From the NCBI GenBank assembly GCA_003697105.1, contig RFFQ01000160.1, positions 1 through 56,178 on the forward strand: a stretch of 56,178 nt of DNA, in the 5' to 3' direction. The notes beneath the pieces were generated by a model, which saw nothing but the letters and a program-made list of their open reading frames with translations, was not told where the DNA came from and did no database searches. Origin of the DNA: Gemmatimonadota bacterium. GTDB taxonomy: Bacteria > 4572-55 > J002. A program made the translations under genes and the position numbers. Every line of letters starts with the position of its first letter. Within the stretch, counting starts at the first letter, position 1. Positions 9,745-19,477 of the stretch are shown piece after piece.

Positions 9745-10038
9745 ATGAATATTTTGGAAATGTTACCCAATATTGTGGCGATGATCAGTTCGTTGATAGC
9801 CATTTTTTTACTTTATAAGCTCACCCAAAAAGTGCACGGTGGCAGTCTGGAAAAAATGGTAAAATTACTCAGTATCGGCATCTTTTTTTCGGTGTTTATC
9901 CATGCCGGGTTTGAGCTGGCTGAGGTTTTTGGTTTTTTGAGTATCGCACTCCTGCGGTACGTTATGGGTGGGTTAATATCCATCGGCTCCATTTGTTTTA
10001 TCATTGCCGCGTGGATCGGCTTGAAATCCTTTGAATAG
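9745..10038 (+). CDS. Small integral membrane protein of unknown function
   Basis: 97 residues from ATG 9745, chosen because TAGGAGG sits 8 nt upstream; an upstream in-frame extension lacks a ribosome site. Three hydrophobic helices are apparent (about residues 8-26, 40-62 and 70-92) with a short basic loop (KLTQKVHGGSLEKMVK) between the first two. No family recognised. It follows GH3 by 43 nt and precedes another small unknown gene by 19 nt, so it is probably the third gene of the operator-controlled unit. It could be an accessory sensor or transporter subunit, but nothing in the sequence proves a role. Confidence 0.7.
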   Translation: MNILEMLPNIVAMISSLIAIFLLYKLTQKVHGGSLEKMVKLLSIGIFFSVFIHAGFELAEVFGFLSIALLRYVMGGLISIGSICFIIAAWIGLKSFE

Positions 10039-10057
10039 AAAGAGAAAGAGACAAAAC

Positions 10058-10366
10058 ATGGATGACAAACACGTAATTATGGACTTATTGACCGAACTGG
10101 TAAAGAATAAAATGGCAATTTTTGGGGAGGGGGCAGTCCGTAAAGTTCAACAACTTCCCCATCTCGTGGTAGATAACTCTGGAACGGTCGTATCTATTTC
10201 CGGGGACTTGGAACAAGCGGTTAAAGATGTATTTTTGGTTTACGAAAAATTTTCGGGGCGGACTTCCACCATTTCCGGACGGATATTATTGAAAAAATTG
10301 ATAACATACAAATTTCCCCAACACAACCACCTAAAAAGATTGATCCACGATGCCTCAGAGTTTTGA
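10058..10366 (+). CDS. Small soluble protein of unknown function
   Basis: 102 residues from ATG 10058; the preceding AGAAAGAGAC is a modest purine-rich ribosome site. No signal peptide or membrane helix. The sequence looks like a compact alpha/beta fold: helix (DLLTELVKNKMAIFGEGAVRKV), short strands (LPHLVVDNSGTVVSISG), then helices ending in basic residues. No family recognised with confidence. It is the last gene of the plus-strand glucan unit and ends 23 nt from the convergent end of the phosphorylase gene. Its pairing with the 97-residue membrane protein suggests the two work together; this is inference only. Confidence 0.6.
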   Translation: MDDKHVIMDLLTELVKNKMAIFGEGAVRKVQQLPHLVVDNSGTVVSISGDLEQAVKDVFLVYEKFSGRTSTISGRILLKKLITYKFPQHNHLKRLIHDASEF

Positions 10367-10389
10367 ACCCCACGCTTTCCGGTAAAAGA

Positions 10390-13300
10390 TTACCGCAATT
10401 CAATTTCGATGCACTTTACCGAGCGATTCCGAATCTGAGTCACAATGTCTCCATCAAGACAATCTCCTTGAAACGTCTGCACCGAATCCTCTTGATCGAC
10501 CACAATCCATTCTGCCGGAGAAACCGCCCCCATTCCAAACGTATCTTTGCGCGCCGGATTGTGGTACACCACCAAAACAGACCCCAGAAACATAAAGCTG
10601 AACGTATTCGCCGACAATTCAACTTCCTGCCATGTGCCACCCACCTTCAACCGGTGGGTGTGGGATGTTGTGGTGAACAGCCATCCCGGTAGTGCCGGGT
10701 TTAACTTTAGTTGCAATGCGCCATCTGGATGAACCTGAAACGGCGTTTGTCCCACCGCCATGATCATCAAGATATTAATAAACTCTGCCGTGGCGCCACT
10801 TAACCGGGCGACAAACCCGTTACCGTGAATCGACGGGTCCGGGTTGGCACTGCTGACAATAAATGAAGAATTTTCCAGAATACTTCTACCGTAAATTTCA
10901 GGGTTAAAAAACGGTACAAAAACATGCCGGAAATCATGATAAAACGCAGTGTAGAAGCCATTTTTCAGGAGTTCCAACATGTACTTATATTCCATGTGCA
11001 ACCAAATCGACTCATTTTCAAACCAACCCGGTGAAAAGGTGCGGGCACGTCCTATTTCCATAGGTTCCCGCGCTAGGGATTCGTTTACTTTGAACATCTT
11101 TAAATGGCGGTCATACAAGCTACTTTTTCGGAGATTTACAATCAACTTGCGGGAGGTTTCCGTTCCGGGATGGCACCGCAAGAAATGGACAGGACCTTCT
11201 AAGAAGAGGGGCAACGCCCGCGATTCAAATCGCTTTGCCCGAAAACAGGGCAACCCGTTTTCATTGTGCTTGACCTGCCCCTGTTCGTTGGTGATGATCT
11301 CATAATCCACCACCGTATTGATAAAATAAGTCGATAAAACCCCATTTTCCGGGTTCCAGGCGTTATCAATACCATCATTTACGATGCGAAGTGCCGTAAT
11401 CAGATACGCTTTAATATCCGAAATGGGAACGGGTGATTCATGACCCCGGATACCGAACCGGGTGGATTGCCGGTAATCTTCTTTTGCCGTGGTGGCGCGA
11501 TCCCAAAAGTCATAAGGGGATAAATCTTGGCGGAAAAGCGTGTACCACCGGGTCATAAATAGTTCCAATTCTTCAAAAATATAGAATAGCGTATCCGGCG
11601 GAAGCGTATCCAGTGCCGCTTGTAAAAATAGAATGTGCCGTTTGATTTCTAACGTCTCGCTAACACTGGAACCAATCAATCCCGGCAGACCATTAAGCGC
11701 ATCATACCAGTTGGGTTTATCGGCTTCCATCTCCACCCCAATACCGGCGGGGTCGAGCGATGCCAGCTTGTTGGTGATCAGGCAAAGCAGTTTAACAAAC
11801 AAAGTGGTCTGGTACACCTCACCGTTGCCCCAATCAGTACGAACCTGATGCCGCCAAGAGGCACGTTTGTTAAGGAGGGCTTCTTTTTCTTCATCCCACA
11901 CCACCGCGTTAAGTTGCATGGGTTTGCCTTCCCATATCACATATTTATCATCACGGGATTGCACCCGGTGCGCGTTATCGTAAAACGTAAAGGTCTTTTT
12001 TTCAAACAGTAGATGCTGTTTCTTTTCAGGATAGAGCGCCAGATAGTTTTCGATCAAATCCAGATTATACGTCCAGTGATCTGTCCAGAAGCCCTCGCCA
12101 TGTTCCGCATCGTGATGTTTTTGGCAAATACCTAACAGGTCACCCAAGAACATTTCCGGGTCGCCGTTAAGGTGAATCTCCCGCTGATTTAGTTCGATCA
12201 TCAACTCGCCGGGGGTAAACGGTTCTTTCAAGAGGGCACGCACTTCTGCCACCGAACCCGCCTCCAGATAATCCGCCAACACAGCCGCTAACCGGTTTGC
12301 ATCCGGGCAGGTAAACCGGGTTTCTTTAATCACCAACGGGTTAAATCCGTCCAATTGGATCAAATTGACAAACTGTTCCACATTTCCATCACCCACATCA
12401 GGGTTGAAAAAGAGGTCACACCGCCGGTTCTGATTCACATCGCGGAAATTACCATTTCCTTGGGAATAGGGAGTGGGGGTCAGGCGGAAGTCGTTATAGT
12501 CGCGTTCCAGATCGCCATGCTTACGGGAGTACAAATGGAGGGTTGACCGCCCTTGTTTTCCTGTCAGGGTATAGGGAAAACCGCCCCGGAGCACATTATC
12601 CAAAAAATTTTGACGGGCATAGAAGTTCAATGCCGGTTCATTACTAAAAATAAAGTTATGTTGGGTTAATTCATCGATCAGTTCCTGATTTTCAACAAGC
12701 TTAGTGTCAATGTAAGCGGGTTTGGTGATCCGCGGAATCCGCTCATTTAAGGCGGCTACGGAATGGGCATGTCCAATGATGGAGGTGAACGTATAGCAGG
12801 AATGGGGGTCAATCGTGGTCTGAAAAAGCCCCATCGCACATGGTAACCGGTTTTCCAGCATTTGCCCGGCGAGCAATTCGTCACCTGCGCCCATCAAAAA
12901 CCGTTCAGGATAATCGTAATTTCCCCGCCGTCCAAAAATATGTTCGGGGTCAACAAGGGTGGGTGCAATCTGCCCATCAACCTCAAATCCGACATAAAAA
13001 TTGCCTTTTTGGATGCGCACCACATCCGGGCGGTCTGCCGGTTCCACTTTGCCCTTAAAAAACGGCACGTGATGGTCTAGGTTGGTAACCTCTACAAATG
13101 CCTCTACCAAGCGCCGCATATTTTTCAACCCGAAATTGTCGATCCCGTACGGGATAATCAAGGGTAACCCATCCAGCCCTTCCACTGCTATTTTGGACGC
13201 TGTGATATTCTCAATCCGGAGCCGGCGCACCAGACCGGCATATTCCGCATTGGGGATGGTGAAATACTCCACGGTCATGTTCAAACCAAGTGTGGGGTTC

Positions 13301-13674
13301 TTTTCTTCTAGGATTACATGAGCCGGTTGGATGGTCAGCCGTTGGGTGCGCTGCATGTGTTTATCTCTAAGATGATCCTGAAACGGCTCATAAAACTGGT
13401 TCTGAACTTTGAGAAAGGTACGAAATCCCTGTGACGGTACCAGTTGATATGCCCAATTTGCCGGCAGAAACTCCATGATGGGGTGGTGTTTGCCTTCAAT
13501 GCCCATACTGCACACACATTGTCCCCGGTTCACATAAAACACCCACATGGGAATACCACTCTTACCCGCCACACCGGGGAAAAAGCTGGCAAATAATTTA
13601 GCGGAATTATAATTTTCGATGACAACGTCACCGGTGCTGGTAAGATGATAGGATGGAGTTTTTGGATACATCAT
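10390..13674 (-). CDS. GH94/GH149/GH161-like inverting glycoside phosphorylase (probable beta-1,3-glucan phosphorylase)
   Basis: 1094 residues, no signal peptide, so cytoplasmic. ATG 13674 follows AAAGGAC. The N-terminal beta-sandwich (IPMWVFYVNRGQ, then a PANWAYQL segment) leads into an (alpha/alpha)6 barrel with WTDHWTYNLDLIENYLA near residues 525-545. This is the organisation of clan GH-Q phosphorylases annotated as cellobiose phosphorylase. Such enzymes split beta-glucosyl bonds with phosphate, giving alpha-glucose-1-phosphate and saving ATP. At about 1.1 kaa it is longer than usual GH94 cellobiose phosphorylase (about 800) and matches GH149/GH161, families founded on beta-1,3-oligoglucan phosphorylases. 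GH16, GH17 and GH3 neighbours support beta-1,3 specificity. It is the last gene of the minus-strand operon, 18 nt after the ABC genes. Confidence 0.8.
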   Translation of the reverse strand: MMYPKTPSYHLTSTGDVVIENYNSAKLFASFFPGVAGKSGIPMWVFYVNRGQCVCSMGIEGKHHPIMEFLPANWAYQLVPSQGFRTFLKVQNQFYEPFQDHLRDKHMQRTQRLTIQPAHVILEEKNPTLGLNMTVEYFTIPNAEYAGLVRRLRIENITASKIAVEGLDGLPLIIPYGIDNFGLKNMRRLVEAFVEVTNLDHHVPFFKGKVEPADRPDVVRIQKGNFYVGFEVDGQIAPTLVDPEHIFGRRGNYDYPERFLMGAGDELLAGQMLENRLPCAMGLFQTTIDPHSCYTFTSIIGHAHSVAALNERIPRITKPAYIDTKLVENQELIDELTQHNFIFSNEPALNFYARQNFLDNVLRGGFPYTLTGKQGRSTLHLYSRKHGDLERDYNDFRLTPTPYSQGNGNFRDVNQNRRCDLFFNPDVGDGNVEQFVNLIQLDGFNPLVIKETRFTCPDANRLAAVLADYLEAGSVAEVRALLKEPFTPGELMIELNQREIHLNGDPEMFLGDLLGICQKHHDAEHGEGFWTDHWTYNLDLIENYLALYPEKKQHLLFEKKTFTFYDNAHRVQSRDDKYVIWEGKPMQLNAVVWDEEKEALLNKRASWRHQVRTDWGNGEVYQTTLFVKLLCLITNKLASLDPAGIGVEMEADKPNWYDALNGLPGLIGSSVSETLEIKRHILFLQAALDTLPPDTLFYIFEELELFMTRWYTLFRQDLSPYDFWDRATTAKEDYRQSTRFGIRGHESPVPISDIKAYLITALRIVNDGIDNAWNPENGVLSTYFINTVVDYEIITNEQGQVKHNENGLPCFRAKRFESRALPLFLEGPVHFLRCHPGTETSRKLIVNLRKSSLYDRHLKMFKVNESLAREPMEIGRARTFSPGWFENESIWLHMEYKYMLELLKNGFYTAFYHDFRHVFVPFFNPEIYGRSILENSSFIVSSANPDPSIHGNGFVARLSGATAEFINILMIMAVGQTPFQVHPDGALQLKLNPALPGWLFTTTSHTHRLKVGGTWQEVELSANTFSFMFLGSVLVVYHNPARKDTFGMGAVSPAEWIVVDQEDSVQTFQGDCLDGDIVTQIRNRSVKCIEIELR

Positions 13675-13692
13675 AATCGTCCTTTCTGCCGG

Positions 13693-14679
13693 TTAGCCGC
13701 CGTGTAAAAAGCAACGGACAAAGTGGTTATCCGCTAATTTTGTTAGGGGAGGCATCTGCTCCCGGCATTGGGGGGTGGTATGTGGGCAACGACTGGCAAA
13801 GGGACAGCCCCGGCTTTCCGGCCGCCACGTGGGAATCTCTTTTTTTTCGACTTCAGGTAGAGAAATACGCGAACCCCGTTTATGCGGGTCGGGCACTGCC
13901 GAAAGGAGTAATTGCGTATAGGGATGTTGGGGGTTTGAGGTTACATCACGGCTGTCACCGGTTTCTACCATGTGACCCACGTACATCACCGCAATCTCCT
14001 CCGTGAAGTAGCGGGCAGTGGCAATATCATGCGTAATGTACAAAAAGGCGGTATTAAAGTCCTCTTTCATCGCTTCCATCAAATTCAAAATACCCAGCCG
14101 GATGGAAACATCTAGGGCGGAGGTCGGTTCATCCGCCAAAACCACTTCCGTACCGAGCGCCAATGTTTTGCCGATACACACCCGTTGGCGCTGCCCGCCA
14201 CTCAGTTGGTAGGCATATTTTTTTGCCGTTTGCTCTACCGGAATTAGACCGACTTTTTCCAACACAGAATAGACCTTATCCTCCAGTTCGGATTTATTTT
14301 GAACAATCTTGTGGATTTGCAACGGGCGGGCAATATGATGAAAAACCGTATGCACCGGATTCAAAGCGCCGTACGGGTCTTGAAAAATCATTTGCACCTT
14401 CCGGCGGTATGCCATGACGGACGCTTTGTCCGTAAATGTGGCAATATCATTCCCTTGGAACAAAATCTCACCGGCAGTTCGCGGATATTGCAAGGAGATC
14501 ACCCGTGCAGAAGTGCTTTTGCCGCTCCCGGATTCCCCCACGATCCCTAACGCACGCCCCGGATAAAGATTGAATGAGACATCGTTCACCGCCCGCATGT
14601 ACTGCTTCGTAAAAATGCCCTGTTTGGTGGGGAAGTCCTTGACCAAATGGCGAACTTCCATGATCGGCTGAAGGCTCAT
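13693..14679 (-). CDS. Opp/Dpp-type ABC transporter ATP-binding protein (OppF/DppF-like)
   Basis: 328 residues. ATG 14679 overlaps the stop of the upstream ATPase (TGATG), indicating translational coupling; a GTG one codon earlier is possible. Walker A GESGSGKST, Q-loop IFQDP, signature LSGGQRQR, Walker B VVLADEPTSALD and H-loop THD are intact, so the ATPase should be active. The C-terminal oligopeptide-type extension carries the usual Cys cluster (CPFASRCPHTTPQC and a later C). Such ATPases pair with a DppD-like partner to drive import of peptides or, in several thermophiles and plant-polymer degraders, beta-gluco-oligosaccharides. The position inside a glucan operon favours sugar import. 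Confidence 0.93.
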   Translation of the reverse strand: MSLQPIMEVRHLVKDFPTKQGIFTKQYMRAVNDVSFNLYPGRALGIVGESGSGKSTSARVISLQYPRTAGEILFQGNDIATFTDKASVMAYRRKVQMIFQDPYGALNPVHTVFHHIARPLQIHKIVQNKSELEDKVYSVLEKVGLIPVEQTAKKYAYQLSGGQRQRVCIGKTLALGTEVVLADEPTSALDVSIRLGILNLMEAMKEDFNTAFLYITHDIATARYFTEEIAVMYVGHMVETGDSRDVTSNPQHPYTQLLLSAVPDPHKRGSRISLPEVEKKEIPTWRPESRGCPFASRCPHTTPQCREQMPPLTKLADNHFVRCFLHGG

Positions 14680-15674
14680 CACTCCGCTCCTCCTTCAGGT
14701 GTGGGGAACAGGTGGCACGCCACCTGCCGTCCGGGTTCAATCTCGATTAAGGGTGGGTTTTCTCGTTTACAAATATCCATACATGCCTCACAGCGAGGGG
14801 CAAAATAGCAACCGGGCGGCGGGTCCCACAGGTTCACCGGAAAACCGGAAATCCCGCTTAGTACCTTTTTCTCCCCGCTTAATAACGGAAACGAGTTGAT
14901 CAGCCCATTTGTGTACGGATGTTTGGGATCAAGGATGACCTGTTCAGATGTCGCCAATTCCACAATTCGCCCCCCATACATGATCGCGATCCGGTCGGAA
15001 ATTTCGCCCAACAGACTCAAATCATGGGTAATCAGGAGAATTGTAAAGCCAAATTGGTGTTTCAGTTCCTCCAGTTTTGCCATGATTTCCCGCTCAACCA
15101 CCACATCGAGCGCGGTCGTCGGCTCATCCATAATAATCATTTGGGGGTCGAGTGCCAACGCAATGGCAATCACGACCCGTTGGCGCATCCCGCCACTAAA
15201 TTGATGGGGATAATCGTTCATCCGATCCGGGCTGATACCGACTCGTTCCAGAAGGTTTGCCGCTTGTGCCACGGCGTCTGCTTTGGAAATATTCCGGTGC
15301 GCTAAAATGACATCGCACATTTGGTCGCGGATGGAGACCACCGGATTGAGGCAGTTCATCGCGCTTTGAAACACCACGCTAATATCGTTCCAGCGGATAC
15401 GACGCAAGCGCTCCTCGTCCATGCAGAGAATATCCTCACCATTAAATATCACCTCGCCCTCCGGAATCAATGCCGGCGGCTTGTGCAGACGCAAAATGGA
15501 AAACGCCAGCGTACTTTTGCCACAGCCGGATTCACCCGCCAGACCCAGGGTTTCCCCCCGCTTGACCGTCAAATTGACCCGGTCAACCGCTCGGACGGGT
15601 TTTTTCTCCGTCAAATAGTCCACGCAAAGATTGCGAATTTCCAAGATAGTACCGGTGGATGATCCTTGATTCAC
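14679..15674 (-). CDS. Opp/Dpp-type ABC transporter ATP-binding protein (OppD/DppD-like)
   Basis: 331 residues. Walker [11 protein letters not shown]-loop [11 protein letters not shown], signature FSGGMRQR, Walker [13 protein letters not shown] and H-loop THD are complete. The C-terminal extension contains [14 protein letters not shown], the Cys-rich motif typical of OppD/DppD. Its start overlaps the end of the permease gene by 4 nt and its stop overlaps the next ATPase gene, so the ABC genes are translationally coupled. It forms a heterodimer with the 13693 product under the two permeases. The family is certain; an oligosaccharide substrate is inferred from neighbours. Confidence 0.93.
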   Translation of the reverse strand: MNQGSSTGTILEIRNLCVDYLTEKKPVRAVDRVNLTVKRGETLGLAGESGCGKSTLAFSILRLHKPPALIPEGEVIFNGEDILCMDEERLRRIRWNDISVVFQSAMNCLNPVVSIRDQMCDVILAHRNISKADAVAQAANLLERVGISPDRMNDYPHQFSGGMRQRVVIAIALALDPQMIIMDEPTTALDVVVEREIMAKLEELKHQFGFTILLITHDLSLLGEISDRIAIMYGGRIVELATSEQVILDPKHPYTNGLINSFPLLSGEKKVLSGISGFPVNLWDPPPGCYFAPRCEACMDICKRENPPLIEIEPGRQVACHLFPTPEGGAE

Positions 15675-16810
15675 GCCAACTCCTTATCATTTCTTGCTTT
15701 TGCTAACCGTTTTTGTTGAATCTCGTTATACCGTTTTTTCCATAAACCCATATTACCGCCGCCTTTTAATTGCGGGTTGCTGACATAATCCATACCCATG
15801 TTCAGCAGAGCCAACCCCCCGCCAAAGATCGAGATGGTAATGGCAGGTGCTAACATCTCCCACCATGCCCCGACGATCAAAGCGGAGTTGTTTTGTGCCC
15901 ACAGAAGCATTGTACCCCATGTTACGACGCTGGGGTCACCTAAACCGATGAATTCCAAACCGGCTTCCGCCAGTACCGCATATAGCGTTGTCCCCACAAA
16001 CTGACCGGCAATCAGGTTGATAACATTGGGCACCATTTCCACAACAATAATGCGCCATTTGGATTCACCAATTGCTTCGGCGGCGGTAATAAACTCCCGT
16101 TTTCGGATGGATAAGGTTTGAGAACGGAGTACCCGGGCGCCCCACGCCCATGAGGTCACACCAATGATGATGGCAATGGAATGCGGTCCGGCTTCACCTA
16201 AAAATGCCGCCAGCACTAAAATCAGCGGTAAATTCGGGATAACCAACACCACGTTCATCATAAACACCAGCAATTCATCCACTTTACCGCCCATATATGC
16301 CGCCGTCACACCCATTAACACCGCGATCACGGTTCCGATCAGCCCCGCACCAAAGCCAACCAGTAGAGAAATCCGCGCCCCATAAATCAATTGGCTCAAC
16401 ACATCCTGACCGGCGCGAGTTGTACCCAGCCAATGCCGGCGGCTGGGAGGCTCATGCCCCGGATCGTGACGGGAATAGCCCGCAATCCGTTTTTGCAGTG
16501 GTAGCGGTATTTCGGTACCGGTTTGGGTCTCAATGGTGCGGAGGAACTCATGCTTATCTTCAAATCCGTGCCCTTTTAAGGCGGCTAAAGTGGCTTCTAT
16601 TTCGGCAGACATTCCCTCTATTCCGGCTAATTTTTCGAGGGTTTCATCTGTAATTTTGTATTTAATTGGGTCGCGTTCCAGCGCACCGTACGGCGCAATG
16701 AGCGGAGCAAACACCGCCAGCAATACAAACGTGCCGATAATAGTCGCACCGATCACCGCCGGCGAGTTGCCCTTAAAAAAGCGGATTATACTTTCGAGAA
16801 ATCGACTCAT
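15671..16810 (-). CDS. ABC transporter permease (OppC/DppC-like) with a long periplasmic insertion
   Basis: About 379 residues from ATG 16810 (GTG 16819 is possible but has no SD). N-terminal helix near residues 15-42, then a charged region of about 80 residues (KYKITDETLEKL through GHEPPSRRHWLGT), then the usual permease core with the EAA-type motif (EAIGESKWRIIVVEMVPN). Ordinary DppC proteins are about 280-300 residues, so the insertion makes this one longer; it probably faces the periplasm near the binding protein. Overlaps the DppD-like gene by 4 nt and follows the DppB-like gene by about 17 nt. Confidence 0.9.
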   Translation of the reverse strand: MSRFLESIIRFFKGNSPAVIGATIIGTFVLLAVFAPLIAPYGALERDPIKYKITDETLEKLAGIEGMSAEIEATLAALKGHGFEDKHEFLRTIETQTGTEIPLPLQKRIAGYSRHDPGHEPPSRRHWLGTTRAGQDVLSQLIYGARISLLVGFGAGLIGTVIAVLMGVTAAYMGGKVDELLVFMMNVVLVIPNLPLILVLAAFLGEAGPHSIAIIIGVTSWAWGARVLRSQTLSIRKREFITAAEAIGESKWRIIVVEMVPNVINLIAGQFVGTTLYAVLAEAGLEFIGLGDPSVVTWGTMLLWAQNNSALIVGAWWEMLAPAITISIFGGGLALLNMGMDYVSNPQLKGGGNMGLWKKRYNEIQQKRLAKARNDKELA

Positions 16811-16827
16811 TTCAATCACTCATTATT

Positions 16828-17802
16828 TCATTGACGAAGCCGCGGATCCAGCCAGAGATAAAGCAAATCCGCCACAAAATTAGCTACCAGAACACAGATC
16901 ACGATGATCAGCATCAGTGCCTGAATTAATGGGTAATCACGCACCATCACGCCTTTGAGCATCAGGTTGCCTAAACCCGGGTAATTAAAAACAATCTCCA
17001 CAAAAATTGCCCCACCGACGATAAAGGCAATCGCCATGGATACCGCGGTGATAACCGGTAAAATTGCATTGCGAGCGGCATACTGGAACATCACCCGCCG
17101 CCGGCTCAGACCCTTGCCAACCGCCATACGGATGTAATCCTCACTTAACAAATGGATCATGCTGTTCCGCATGTGAAACAGCCAGCCGCCAATGCTGATC
17201 AGCACCATCGATAAAATCGGCAGAATAGCGTGATAGAGTACATTACCGATAAAGGTTAGATTCCAGCCGGGGTCAAGGTCGGGGTCATAGCCATAAGAGA
17301 TGGGAAACCATTCCAGCACCAGCCCGAAGATGTAAAAAAGAATCATCGCCATGACGACTGCCGGAAACGCACCCAGCACTAAAAATGTCGGGGATGCCAG
17401 TTTATCAAACCAACCCCCTTGATGGTAGGCGGCATAAATGCCCATCAAACTCCCAATAAGAATACTGATAAGGGTGGCAGAGCCTGAAATAAACAGCGTC
17501 CATGGGAGGGCATAGCCGATCACCTCCGAAACCGGCGTAGGGAAAAACAGAACACTTGGACCCAAATCCCACGTGAAAACACTCTTTAGATACGCGCCAT
17601 ATTGCACGTACCAGGGTCCCTCCACAAAGCCATATTGCGCCTTCAACGCCGGTAACTGCTCCGGCGTAATCTTGCCCTGTGCGGCGGCAAACATGATCTC
17701 AAACGGGTCACCGGGCATTAGGCGCGGTAGGGCAAAATTCACGGTAATTGCCACTAAAAACGCCGCCAGATAAAACAGAAACCGTCGAACTAAAAAACCC
17801 AT
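16828..17802 (-). CDS. ABC transporter permease (OppB/DppB-like)
   Basis: 324 residues, standard DppB length. An N-terminal helix is followed by a periplasmic loop with LPRLMPGDPFEIM, characteristic of OppB/DppB, then five further helices and the cytoplasmic coupling loop (RMAVGKGLSRRRVMFQYAARN). It forms the membrane channel together with the 15671 product. It is 11 nt downstream of the binding-protein gene. Nothing unusual is seen in the sequence. Confidence 0.93.
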   Translation of the reverse strand: MGFLVRRFLFYLAAFLVAITVNFALPRLMPGDPFEIMFAAAQGKITPEQLPALKAQYGFVEGPWYVQYGAYLKSVFTWDLGPSVLFFPTPVSEVIGYALPWTLFISGSATLISILIGSLMGIYAAYHQGGWFDKLASPTFLVLGAFPAVVMAMILFYIFGLVLEWFPISYGYDPDLDPGWNLTFIGNVLYHAILPILSMVLISIGGWLFHMRNSMIHLLSEDYIRMAVGKGLSRRRVMFQYAARNAILPVITAVSMAIAFIVGGAIFVEIVFNYPGLGNLMLKGVMVRDYPLIQALMLIIVICVLVANFVADLLYLWLDPRLRQ

Positions 17803-17813
17803 AGCATACCCCT

Positions 17814-19460
17814 TTAGCGCAGATGTAAGTGGTTGATTAAAATAACCCGTTCCCCGGCATCATAAAAATTAGGATTGATGTACGGATTATCTTCGGTGGG
17901 CCAACCGACAAACCGCTTTGTGGTGTACTGGTACCATGTCGGATTGGAGAACACCGGAATAATCATCAAATTTTGGGCGACAACTTCCTGCAACTGACTA
18001 ATGATTCGTCGTTGTTCTGCTTCATCCCGAACGGTGACGTACCGGTCTAGCAGACTATCGACAGCGGCAGCGCTCCAACCATGCTTGGCTTCAAAAACAC
18101 CGGCTTTATCAATGTTTTGAGAGTGCAAAAGCGGGGCGTAAAAGCGATACGGCGTGACACCGGTCATCCCATACAACATCCCCACCTCAAATTCACGATT
18201 ATTCCAATTGCTAACATACTGCCCCCATTCAACCGTCTTGGTTTTCGCATTAACCCCCACGTATTTGAGGTCTTCCGTGATCATCTGCACGCTTTGAATC
18301 CAATCCGTCCACCCACTGACAACCATGATCGAGAACTCAATCGGTGACCCATCTTTATTTTCACGGATGCCGTCGCCATCGGAATCGATATACCCCGCGT
18401 CGTCCAGTATCTGTTTCGCTTTTTCGGGGTTGTATTCATTCAACCAATCATATTTTTGATTAACGTCATCATCATACCACGCCGCAAAAAAATCACCGAT
18501 CCCCGTGATGTGCGGGTTGAGTGAAGCATAGCCGTATGTTGCCAGCTCGACTACGCTTTCCCGATCCAGTGCCAGACTAAATGCCTGCCGGAAGTTCAGG
18601 TCGTCCAGCGGTGGCTTATCCAGATTGAGGTTTAAGAAAATCGGTGATCCCGCCGGATACCAATAGCGATTGTGCTCGGGGTCTTTTGCCACGAACGTTT
18701 TCTCAATATCGGGGATAAAATTAGAACCCCAGTCAATTTCCCCGCGGATCAAAGCGGCTTGTACTTGCGCGTTACTTTGGTATTGGCGCAGCCGGACACA
18801 ATCGATATACGGCTTGCCCTCTTCCCAATAATAGGGGTTACGACAGACGGTGATTTGATACGGGCTGAAACGTTTCACCTCCGTAAAGGGTCCCGATCCC
18901 ACCGGATGTTTATTGGTAAATAATTCGGGATTTTCAACATTCTGCCAGATGTGCTTTGGGACAATGTATTGGCTAGGGATCGACCATTCAACCGTTGTAT
19001 TCACTTGCGTCAGATGAAACCGAACCGTGCGGTGATCCACTTTTTCTACCCATTTGATTTTCGGAGTCTCTCCCACGAACAGTCCCGCCACATCAACTGC
19101 CGGGAATTTTTTCGCCATCTCGAAGGTAAAAATCACGTCATCAGCGGTCAGCGGCGTACCATCCGACCAACGCAGACCCTCCCGTAAATAATAAGTGATA
19201 GAGAGGAGGTCATCCGAATACTCAAAATGTTCGGCTAGGCGGTACTCGATGCGATTTTGGCGGAAATTATAGACGACCAGAGGCTCATAAATAAACCCCG
19301 GCGCCGGACTGCGGTTTACATTTTGGGTATAGGGATTGAAATTTTCAATAAAAGCGATGGTAAGAACGGGACCATCGATGGTTCCACCCCGTTTTTGCGC
19401 AAAGAGAGGTATGGAAAACATCAGTAACACGATGAGGACGGCGATAAGGGTATGTTTCAT
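17814..19460 (-). CDS. Family 5 extracellular solute-binding protein
   Basis: 548 residues with a cleavable signal peptide (MKHTLIAVLIVLLMFSIPLFAQ) and no lipobox, so a free periplasmic protein. The SBP_bac_5 signature is clear: LREGLRWSDGTPLTADDVIFTFE near residue 100 and later DLNFRQAFSLALDRE. A DSDGDGIRENKDG stretch is a calcium-binding-like loop often seen in this family. It delivers substrate to the DppBCDF-like importer encoded directly downstream. Family 5 proteins bind peptides, nickel or beta-gluco-oligosaccharides; the locus points to the last. It is 17 nt downstream of the GH17 gene. Confidence 0.92.
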   Translation of the reverse strand: MKHTLIAVLIVLLMFSIPLFAQKRGGTIDGPVLTIAFIENFNPYTQNVNRSPAPGFIYEPLVVYNFRQNRIEYRLAEHFEYSDDLLSITYYLREGLRWSDGTPLTADDVIFTFEMAKKFPAVDVAGLFVGETPKIKWVEKVDHRTVRFHLTQVNTTVEWSIPSQYIVPKHIWQNVENPELFTNKHPVGSGPFTEVKRFSPYQITVCRNPYYWEEGKPYIDCVRLRQYQSNAQVQAALIRGEIDWGSNFIPDIEKTFVAKDPEHNRYWYPAGSPIFLNLNLDKPPLDDLNFRQAFSLALDRESVVELATYGYASLNPHITGIGDFFAAWYDDDVNQKYDWLNEYNPEKAKQILDDAGYIDSDGDGIRENKDGSPIEFSIMVVSGWTDWIQSVQMITEDLKYVGVNAKTKTVEWGQYVSNWNNREFEVGMLYGMTGVTPYRFYAPLLHSQNIDKAGVFEAKHGWSAAAVDSLLDRYVTVRDEAEQRRIISQLQEVVAQNLMIIPVFSNPTWYQYTTKRFVGWPTEDNPYINPNFYDAGERVILINHLHLR

Positions 19461-19477
19461 AATCCAAAAATCCCGGC

